A DNA stretch of 6,887 bases from JANNHK01 sp034408875 (GTDB lineage Bacteria; Actinomycetota; Acidimicrobiia; IMCC26256; PALSA-610). This document shows positions 1-5,130 of the stretch, one piece after another (position 1 is the first letter of the stretch; each line of letters starts with the position of its first letter). The stretch covers positions 1-6,887 of the forward strand of contig JAWXCJ010000279.1 of assembly GCA_034408875.1 (NCBI GenBank). The letters run 5' to 3'. The position numbers and the translations under genes are program-made. The notes beneath the pieces were generated by a model. That model did no database searches. It was not told the origin of the DNA and worked only from the letters and a program-made list of their open reading frames with translations.

Positions 1-491
1 ACTTCGCCCGCGCCGAGGTATGCGCGCAGGCGGGTGGCCTTCCCCTCGCCGCGGCAGTTCCCGCCCACCATGCGGCCGGTACAGCGGCCTTCGTCGTCGG
101 TTTCGAGTTGGGTGCACAGCAGCGCGTCGATGTCGAGGCATTCACGAACGGTCGACAGGTACACGTCGAGCGACGCGGACACGATGACGGTCTCGTGGCC
201 TTCGGCTCGATGCCATGCGAGTTTCTCGCGCATCTCGGGCAGGACGGCGTAGGTCGCCAACCGTTGGCCGTAGATGCGACCGAGCTCGGTGATCTCGTCG
301 AGTTGACGACCGGCGAGCACCACCGTGAACAGCCGTTCCTTGAGTACGTCGCGGTCGCGCACGGCCGGTGCGGCGCGCACCAACGCGGTTCCCAAGCGGC
401 GCCACCCGACCAGCTCGGCGAGGAAGGGGAGCAGGGAGTCGCGTTTCGTCAGCGTGCCGTCGAAGTCGAACGCGGCGACCGTGCGGCCCAC
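1..491 (-). CDS. HAD-IB family phosphatase, 3' end missing; candidate DPPR phosphatase
   Basis: This gene encodes the first 163 residues of a HAD-superfamily subfamily IB (phosphoserine-phosphatase-like) hydrolase; the C-terminus lies beyond the window edge. Motif I is DFDGT, with nucleophile D9 and acid/base D11. Motif II is Ser105 in TVIVSAS, and motif III is Lys151 in GEGKATRL. The Mg-binding motif IV (usually GDS/GDxxxD) is off the window. Residues about 15-95 form the helical cap. GTG at 491 is chosen because an in-frame stop lies at 501-503 and motif I begins eight codons later. It starts 1 nt after the dprE2 stop, so it is probably translated by reinitiation; no clear Shine-Dalgarno is seen. 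Family members dephosphorylate small phosphomonoesters. As the last visible gene of a DPA operon, a role as decaprenylphosphoryl-5-phosphoribose phosphatase is an attractive inference, not a demonstrated function. The HAD assignment itself is firm. Confidence 0.88.
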   Translation of the reverse strand, partial: MGRTVAAFDFDGTLTKRDSLLPFLAELVGWRRLGTALVRAAPAVRDRDVLKERLFTVVLAGRQLDEITELGRIYGQRLATYAVLPEMREKLAWHRAEGHETVIVSASLDVYLSTVRECLDIDALLCTQLETDDEGRCTGRMVGGNCRGEGKATRLRAYLGAGE

Positions 492-492
492 G

Positions 493-1254
493 TCAGAACT
501 TCATGCGCCGGAACACCATCCGGGGCAGGTGGCGGACACCCGACATCACCGCGCGCAGCTGCATGGGCACCCAGACGATCTCGCTGCCGCCTCTCAGGCC
601 CTTCACGATCGCGTCGGCGACCACGTCGGGCGTGACCGACATCGGCGCCGGTTCCATGCCTGCGGTCATCTTCGTGTGGACGAAGCCGGGTCGCACGATC
701 ATGACGTGCACGCCGGTGCCGACGAGGCTGTCGCCGAGACCCTGGTAGAACGCGTCGGCGCCGGCCTTCGAGCTGCCGTACACGAAGTTCGACTTGCGGG
801 CCCGCTCCGCGGCGACGGTCGACAGGAGCACGAGCGTACCGTGGCCCTGCGTCTTCATGCGCGCGACGACGGGCACTGTGACCGACACGACGCCGGTGAA
901 GTTTGTCTGCACGACTTCGAGCGCGGCCGCCGCGTCGCGTTCGGAAACGGCCTGGTCGCCGAGCACGCCGAACGCGACGAGCACGAGGTCGATGTCGCCG
1001 AACCGTTCCCATACCGAAGCGACGAACTGCTCGTGTGACGCGAAGTCGGTGGCGTCGAACGCGACCGCGTCGACTGCCGACGCGCCCGCGGCGCGCAGAT
1101 CGGCGGCGGCGGAGTCGAGCGCCTCGGGCTTGCGCGCGGCCAGCACAACTCGCGCGCCGCGCTGCTTCACGATCGCATGGCACGTCGCGAGCGCGATCTC
1201 CGACGTGCCTCCGAGCACGAGCACCGACTGCACCGCACCGAGCGCGTCCTTCAC
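493..1254 (-). CDS. dprE2: Decaprenylphospho-2-keto-ribose reductase DprE2 (SDR family)
   Basis: This is a 253-residue short-chain dehydrogenase, almost the length of M. tuberculosis DprE2 (254 aa). DprE2 reduces decaprenylphosphoryl-2-keto-erythro-pentofuranose, the DprE1 product, to decaprenylphosphoryl-arabinose using NAD(P)H. The cofactor loop is the DprE2-style LGGTSEIA (residues 14-21) instead of the usual TGxxxGIG. The catalytic set is N118, S145, Y159 and K163, within NFVYGSSKAG, which closely matches the mycobacterial protein as I recall it. PG at 189-190 follows the core strand, and the basic C-terminus (residues 249-253, RRMKF) resembles that of DprE2. The GTG start at 1254 overlaps the dprE1 stop as GTGA and has a strong GGAGGA five bases upstream. 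A DprE1 partner directly upstream makes the assignment firm. Confidence 0.93.
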   Translation of the reverse strand: MKDALGAVQSVLVLGGTSEIALATCHAIVKQRGARVVLAARKPEALDSAAADLRAAGASAVDAVAFDATDFASHEQFVASVWERFGDIDLVLVAFGVLGDQAVSERDAAAALEVVQTNFTGVVSVTVPVVARMKTQGHGTLVLLSTVAAERARKSNFVYGSSKAGADAFYQGLGDSLVGTGVHVMIVRPGFVHTKMTAGMEPAPMSVTPDVVADAIVKGLRGGSEIVWVPMQLRAVMSGVRHLPRMVFRRMKF

Positions 1255-2612
1255 GAGTGTCCTCCGCTGAGGTTGAGGCGACGGTCCATGTCGGACCGCA
1301 GCACGTGGTTCGGGTCGAGCGCGGCGCGGGTTTCGCGCCAGCGGTCGAGTTCCGGGTACATGGCGCGCAGCAGCTCGGGCGCCAGGCGCGAATCCTTCGT
1401 GAGATAGACGCGCCCGCCGGCTTCGACGACCACGTCGTCGAGGCCGTCGAGCAGACCGTCGAGGCCGCTCGCGCCGACAGGCACGTCGAGGGCGAGCGTC
1501 CACCCGTGGATCGGGAAGCCGAGCGGTCCGCCGCTCGCGTGCTCGAACCGCTTGAGCACCGCGAGGAACGACGCGCACCGCGCCGCCGAGAGTCGTTCGA
1601 GTGTCTCGCGCACCACTGCTTCGGCGCCGTAGGGCACGACGTACTGGTACTGGACGAACCCGCGCGGGCCGTAGATCGAGTTCCACCCGAGGACGCCGTC
1701 GAGGGGATGGAAGAACTGCGTGAGGGTCTGGACCTCGTCGCGCTTCTCGCGCGGCGCCTTGCGAAACCACATCTCGTTGAAGGCTCGCACCGAGAGCGAG
1801 TTGATGAGGCCGGGCGGCAGGAACGGCGGAAGCGTGGCCAAGGCGCGGGGTGCAAACTCGCGCGCCCGGAGCTTCTGCTTCGCGGTGAGTTCGTCGAGGC
1901 GCGTGTGGTTTCCGCGCGTGAGGACCGAACGGCCGAGAGCGGCTCCCGTTGCGGTGCAGTCGATCCACGCGACGGAGTAGCGGTAGCGGTCGTCGGATTC
2001 GAGCATGCGGGCCATGCAGTCGTCGACATCGCGAGCCCGTTCGGTGTCGGCCGTGATGAGCGCGGTCTCGACCGGGTTGAGGCGCATCGTGGCCTCGGTC
2101 ACGACGCCGGTCAGCCCCATGCCGCCCGCCGTGGCCCAGAACGCGTCGGCTTCCTGGTCGGGTCCGACCGTCATCACGCCGCGCGCGGGCGTGACGAGCT
2201 GCATGTGGTCGACGTAGTCGCAGAAGGAGCCGAGCCGGAACTTGCCGTGGATGTCGGACGCGATGCCGCCGCCGACAGTGACGTAGCGGGTGCCGGGCAC
2301 GACCGTCGGGAACCAGCCGAGGGGGATGAGCGCGCGCATCAGCGTGTCGAGCGACACGCCGGCCTCGACGGTGCAGACACCTTTTTCGACGTCGAGGTGC
2401 AGCACACGATCCATGCTCGTGAGCCGCAGCACGTCGCCGCCTGCATTCTGCGCGGCGTCGCCGTAACTGCGACCGAGCCCGCGCGCGATCACGCCCCGTG
2501 ACCCCGCGTCGGTGACGACGCGTACGACGTCGTCGAGGCGCTCCGGTTCTGTCACCGTCGCGCGCGTCGGCGCGGTGCGGCCCCACCCCGAAAGGAGTTC
2601 GGAACTAGGCAT
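1251..2612 (-). CDS. dprE1: Decaprenylphosphoryl-beta-D-ribose 2'-oxidase DprE1
   Basis: This is a 453-residue FAD-dependent oxidoreductase of the VAO/PCMH fold; M. tuberculosis DprE1 has 461 residues. It oxidises the 2'-OH of decaprenylphosphoryl-ribose to a ketone, and DprE2 completes the epimerisation to the arabinose donor. The FAD domain shows ARGLGRSYGD (43-52), PGTRYVTVGGGIASDIHGK (106-124, containing H122, the equivalent of Mtb H132) and FWATAGGMGLTG (158-169). The substrate domain shows TLTQFFHPLD (296-305), FPIHGW (366-371) and YLTKDSR (403-409), with K406 matching catalytic-site K418. The residue aligned with Mtb Cys387, the benzothiazinone target, is Ala374. H122-G123-K124 are followed by a two-residue deletion relative to Mtb. 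ATG at 2612 is chosen because it places SGWGRTAP near the N-terminus, as in Mtb. It overlaps the ubiA stop by 8 nt, with no obvious Shine-Dalgarno. Confidence 0.95.
   Translation of the reverse strand: MPSSELLSGWGRTAPTRATVTEPERLDDVVRVVTDAGSRGVIARGLGRSYGDAAQNAGGDVLRLTSMDRVLHLDVEKGVCTVEAGVSLDTLMRALIPLGWFPTVVPGTRYVTVGGGIASDIHGKFRLGSFCDYVDHMQLVTPARGVMTVGPDQEADAFWATAGGMGLTGVVTEATMRLNPVETALITADTERARDVDDCMARMLESDDRYRYSVAWIDCTATGAALGRSVLTRGNHTRLDELTAKQKLRAREFAPRALATLPPFLPPGLINSLSVRAFNEMWFRKAPREKRDEVQTLTQFFHPLDGVLGWNSIYGPRGFVQYQYVVPYGAEAVVRETLERLSAARCASFLAVLKRFEHASGGPLGFPIHGWTLALDVPVGASGLDGLLDGLDDVVVEAGGRVYLTKDSRLAPELLRAMYPELDRWRETRAALDPNHVLRSDMDRRLNLSGGHS
1260..1265 (-). promoter_or_regulatory. Ribosome binding site of dprE2
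   Basis: GGAGGA, read on the minus strand, lies inside the last codons of dprE1, five bases before the GTG at 1254. It is the clearest Shine-Dalgarno in the minus-strand operon and fixes the dprE2 start. With the GTGA stop/start overlap it suggests translational coupling plus independent initiation. Confidence 0.8.
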
Positions 2613-3528
2613 AGTGCACTGCGCCCGCGAACAGCGCGACCCAAACCAGCCCGATCACGAGCAGGGTGCGGTCCTCCAGGACGAGTTCTTCGGGTGCGCC
2701 GCCGCGTCCCTGTTCGAGGAGCAGCGCGTACCGCAGGATCCCGAGCACGAACGGGACGATCGAAAGCTCGAACCACAGCGGTTCGCCCGCGCCCTCCGAC
2801 TCCTGGAATGCCCACAGGCAGTAACCCAAGATCGCGATGCTCGACGAGACCGCGCGCACGTAGCCGAGGAACGAACGCGAGTACATGTCGAGCGCAGGCC
2901 GGTGCGCGGCGGCGTCGTCACCGAGTTCGAGGAGCTCGGCATGACGCTTTCCGGTCACCATGAACAACGACCCGGCACCGGCGACGATGAGGAACCACTC
3001 GGAAATCGGGACACCGACCGCGACGCCGCCGGCGATTGTGCGCAACACGAATCCGGCAGCCACCGCGGCGAGGTCGAGCACCGCCTGGTGTTTGAGCCAG
3101 AGGCTGTACGCAACCGTCAACACGAGGTAGCCGCCGACGACCAATGCGAGTTGCGGTCGGGCCACGAAGGACAGCGCGACCGCGGCCGTCAACAGGAAGG
3201 CGCCACCGACCGCCGCGGTACGGACCGACACCTCACCCGACGCGATCGGGCGGTTGCGCTTGGTCGGGTGACCGCGGTCGGCTTCGACGTCGAGTGCGTC
3301 GTTCAGGTAGTAGGTGCCGCTCGCGGCGAGGCAGAAACACACGAACGCGATGAACGTGTCGAAGAGCGCCGACGCCTCGGTGAGTACGCCCGCCGCGCCC
3401 GGAGCCGCGATGACGAGGACGTTCTTGGTCCACTGCTTCGGTCGGGCCAGGCGCACCAGGGCAGGTACGCGGGACGACTGTGGTGGTGGGACGGCCTTCT
3501 CCGGCTCGGGTAAGTCGCGAGCCTCCAC
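2605..3528 (-). CDS. ubiA: Decaprenyl-phosphate phosphoribosyltransferase (UbiA family)
   Basis: This 307-residue integral membrane prenyltransferase resembles Mtb UbiA (Rv3806c), which transfers 5-phosphoribose from PRPP to decaprenyl phosphate to give DPPR, the first committed step to DPA. The family's first Asp-rich motif is NDALDVEAD (76-84), followed directly by HPTKRNRPIASG (87-98), a signature of the phosphoribosyl branch as opposed to quinone or heme UbiA proteins. Further matches are ARPKQWTKNVLV (28-39), the YSLWLKHQAVLD loop (141-152), RTIAGGVAVGVPISEWF (163-179) and MVTGKRHAEL (190-199). About nine hydrophobic segments cover residues 36-305. The N-terminus has roughly seven more residues before the first conserved block than Mtb. 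Translation starts at GTG 3528, 2 nt after the flippase stop; no good Shine-Dalgarno was seen, so the start is less certain than the function. The exact prenyl chain length cannot be read from the sequence. Confidence 0.93.
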   Translation of the reverse strand: MEARDLPEPEKAVPPPQSSRVPALVRLARPKQWTKNVLVIAAPGAAGVLTEASALFDTFIAFVCFCLAASGTYYLNDALDVEADRGHPTKRNRPIASGEVSVRTAAVGGAFLLTAAVALSFVARPQLALVVGGYLVLTVAYSLWLKHQAVLDLAAVAAGFVLRTIAGGVAVGVPISEWFLIVAGAGSLFMVTGKRHAELLELGDDAAAHRPALDMYSRSFLGYVRAVSSSIAILGYCLWAFQESEGAGEPLWFELSIVPFVLGILRYALLLEQGRGGAPEELVLEDRTLLVIGLVWVALFAGAVHYA

Positions 3529-3530
3529 CG

Positions 3531-4904
3531 CTAGATCTCGAGCGGTTCGTGGCCGATGTGCTCGACCAGTTCGTTGACCGCGTCGTCCGGTACCCCGCGC
3601 CGCATACGCAGCACCAACGCGATGGCCATTGCCGCCGACGCGACCGCGGACCCCGCGACGAACGCGAGCTCGACGCGGAGGAACAGGTCGTTGCCCGGCG
3701 CGCAGACGATGACGAACCCGACGATTCCGGCCAGCCAGGCCATCGCAGCCGCCACGTAACCACGCAGGGCGATGAGGCCCTGGGCGAGGGTGAGGGCCAG
3801 GATGAAGTACGCGGTACCGGCGGTGAGCAACGCGAGGTCGCGATTGCCGAGGACGAAGTTCTCGGCGCCGAACAGCAACTTGCCCACGAACGGTCCGACC
3901 AGCGCGGCCGCGAAGACTCCGATGATGCCGAGGCCGACGACGACCACGACCAGCTTGCGCATTCCCGAGCGAAAGTCGTCGTGCTGCCCCGTGCCCGCGA
4001 GGCCCGCCAGCTTCGGCAGCAATGCTGCCTGTACCGCCTGGAACAACAGGATGAGGATCCGGGCCATGAACAACCCGGTGATGAAGTTGCCGACCTCATC
4101 TTGTTGGTTCGGCTCCGCGAGCAAGATGGCGGCGAGGAAGCTGCCGTACGACAGGACCTGCGCGAGTACCGCGCCGAGCAGCAGCCAGCCGAGCGCCGAC
4201 GAAAGCTCCGAGTACGGAGCCTCGGGGCCGGGCGCCATCAAGCCGCGCTGGCCGCGTAACGCGGCTCCGATGGCACCGATCGGCGGAAGCGCGAGCGCGA
4301 GTCCGTACAGCACCGGCTCCTCGACGCCCGCGACGAAGAGTGCAAGGCACATCGCCATGCGGATGACGCCTTCGGCGCCGAGCATGGTGCCGTAGCCGCC
4401 AAAGCGGCCGTTTCCGGAGAGCGTGCCGCGTGTGACGTGCGCGACGTAGTAGCTCCCGATCGCGACGAGCAGCGCGACCAGCAGCAGCGACTCGCCGTGG
4501 AACAGTTCGTCGATGAGCTTGGGCCCGGCGATGACCGAAGCGAGCGCGGCGGTCGCGGCGAGGATCCCGCCGAGCAGCGCGGCCCGCCGGACCAGTGGAC
4601 CGCCGCCGATCCCGTTGGCGCTCCGGTGGGCGAGGGCGCGACTCACTTCCTGCTCGATCGGCTGGAAGAATCCCGGCGTCACGATGAACACGAGCACCCA
4701 CAGGCCGTTCAGCGCCGCGTAGCCCTCGTCGCTCAACCCGCGCCGGGCGAGGATCTGGAAGCCGTACGCGCTGATGCCGGCGATCATCAGGCCGGCGCCG
4801 ATGGCGTACGTGCCCTCGGGAAGCGGGGTGTTCTTGGCCGCGCCGATGAGTCGTTGCGCGCGCGTCTGCTCGGGCTCGTCCTCCGGCGGCGCTGATTCAG
4901 TCAC
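3531..4904 (-). CDS. MOP-superfamily (Wzx/polysaccharide-biosynthesis type) lipid flippase
   Basis: This 457-residue polytopic membrane protein has a hydrophilic N-tail (1-30, acidic, rich in Glu and Pro) and about 12 hydrophobic segments: roughly 31-53, 66-80, 107-127, 138-157, 180-193, 198-217, 236-262, 273-298, 316-338, 356-380, 384-402 and 409-434. A short charged tail ends at HEPLEI. The layout, the early loop QPIEQEVSRALA (81-92) and the repeated two-bundle arrangement fit Wzx/O-antigen-type members of the MOP flippase superfamily, which move polyprenyl-linked sugars across the membrane. It is the first gene of the operon making the DPA donor, only 2 nt before ubiA, so DPA or a related polyprenyl-linked sugar is a reasonable substrate guess. 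No substrate-defining residues are known to me. GTG at 4904 lies just downstream of a TAGAAT -10 box, consistent with a leaderless start. A peptidoglycan or teichoic precursor role cannot be excluded. Confidence 0.82.
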   Translation of the reverse strand: MTESAPPEDEPEQTRAQRLIGAAKNTPLPEGTYAIGAGLMIAGISAYGFQILARRGLSDEGYAALNGLWVLVFIVTPGFFQPIEQEVSRALAHRSANGIGGGPLVRRAALLGGILAATAALASVIAGPKLIDELFHGESLLLVALLVAIGSYYVAHVTRGTLSGNGRFGGYGTMLGAEGVIRMAMCLALFVAGVEEPVLYGLALALPPIGAIGAALRGQRGLMAPGPEAPYSELSSALGWLLLGAVLAQVLSYGSFLAAILLAEPNQQDEVGNFITGLFMARILILLFQAVQAALLPKLAGLAGTGQHDDFRSGMRKLVVVVVGLGIIGVFAAALVGPFVGKLLFGAENFVLGNRDLALLTAGTAYFILALTLAQGLIALRGYVAAAMAWLAGIVGFVIVCAPGNDLFLRVELAFVAGSAVASAAMAIALVLRMRRGVPDDAVNELVEHIGHEPLEI

Positions 4905-4905
4905 A

Positions 4906-4935
4906 GAGGGGCAATTCTACGACCACGAGGGGTAA
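4906..4935 (-). repeat. Pair of 9-bp direct repeats, TT(A/G)CCCCTC, 21 bp apart
   Basis: On the minus strand TTACCCCTC (4935-4927) and TTGCCCCTC (4914-4906) differ at one base and are offset by 21 bp, two helical turns. One copy ends just before the flippase start codon and touches the last base of the -10 box; the other lies upstream of it. Same-face spacing around a core promoter is what an operator for a dimeric or tandem-binding regulator would look like. The regulator is unknown, and chance is possible with C-rich 9-mers. Confidence 0.35.
4914..4919 (-). promoter_or_regulatory. Putative -10 box of the flippase-ubiA-dprE1-dprE2 operon
   Basis: TAGAAT, read on the minus strand, matches the sigma-70-type consensus TANNNT. 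Nine bases separate it from the GTG at 4904, so transcription would begin about 0-3 nt upstream of the start codon. This fits the lack of a Shine-Dalgarno and suggests a leaderless or nearly leaderless mRNA. No convincing -35 hexamer sits 16-18 bp upstream, so recognition may depend on an activator or another sigma factor. Confidence 0.5.
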
Positions 4936-4949
4936 CGCCTTGACTTGAC

Positions 4950-4955
4950 TACGCT
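4950..4955 (+). promoter_or_regulatory. Putative -10 box for the small membrane gene (possibly also lpdA)
   Basis: TACGCT fits TANNNT, and its last base is eight bases before the GTG at 4964, so the transcript would start at or next to that codon. Immediately upstream is a tandem TTGACTTGACT (4940-4950), too close to serve as a normal -35 and possibly a regulator site. No Shine-Dalgarno precedes the GTG, which agrees with leaderless translation. Confidence 0.4.
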
Positions 4956-4963
4956 CAGTGGGC

Positions 4964-5053
4964 GTGAGCACCCGCACACTGCTGATTCTCGCCGCGGTGA
5001 CCGGGCTCATGATCCTCGTCGCCTTCACGGTGCAGGTGCTTTCGGCGTCCTGA
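4964..5053 (+). CDS. Small single-membrane-segment protein, 29 aa, unknown function
   Basis: A GTG-initiated 29-codon reading frame begins VSTRTLLILAAV and ends VQVLSAS before TGA. After a short start with one Arg (residue 4), residues 5-27 are an almost uninterrupted hydrophobic stretch, long enough for one membrane span, with the N-terminus probably inside. By my count 26 of 29 codons end in G or C, as real genes in this window do. It sits between the divergent promoters and lpdA, 77 bp before the lpdA start. There is no Shine-Dalgarno, but a -10-like TACGCT lies at the distance expected for a leaderless mRNA. I do not recognise the family. It could be a small membrane regulator or subunit, or a chance open frame; coding bias and promoter geometry favour a real gene. 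Confidence 0.5.
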   Translation: MSTRTLLILAAVTGLMILVAFTVQVLSAS

Positions 5054-5115
5054 CCCCCTCGCGTGAGGAAGAATGGGACAGCGTGCGGACGCAACGGAGC
5101 CAGGGACGGCGCAGT

Positions 5116-5122
5116 GAGGGAG
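5116..5122 (+). promoter_or_regulatory. Ribosome binding site of lpdA
   Basis: GAGGGAG lies eight bases before the ATG at 5131. It decides the start: the frame stays open far upstream without any conserved sequence, while the FAD-binding strand EFDVIILGGGPGG begins at residue 4 from this ATG. Confidence 0.7.
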
Positions 5123-5130
5123 CCAGCGGC

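Noticed and set aside
903..2501. A 532-aa plus-strand open frame antisense to dprE1.
   Set aside because: High GC leaves few stops in antisense frames. The translation has compositional bias and no motifs, while the opposite strand encodes a full-length known enzyme.
1255..2586. The dprE2 reading frame stays open far upstream, right through dprE1, giving an apparent 697-aa protein.
   Set aside because: The upstream part is Arg/Ala-rich with no recognisable family, and dprE1 is unmistakable in the other frame. The GGAGGA site and DprE2 length fix the start at 1254.
5057..5068. CCTC-GCGT-GAGG hairpin after the small gene as a terminator.
   Set aside because: The stem is only 4 bp and no U-tract follows, so it is not a credible intrinsic terminator.
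5073..5117. A 14-codon upstream frame (MGQRADATEPGTAQ) whose stop overlaps the lpdA ribosome site.
   Set aside because: The purine-rich stretch before it is only 3 nt from the ATG, codon bias is weak (10 of 14 G/C third positions), and nothing suggests an attenuator peptide.
4945..5130. An N-terminal extension of lpdA from an ATG at 4945.
   Set aside because: The extra 62 residues are unlike any E3 N-terminus. The ATG at 5131 has a good ribosome site and gives the standard length.
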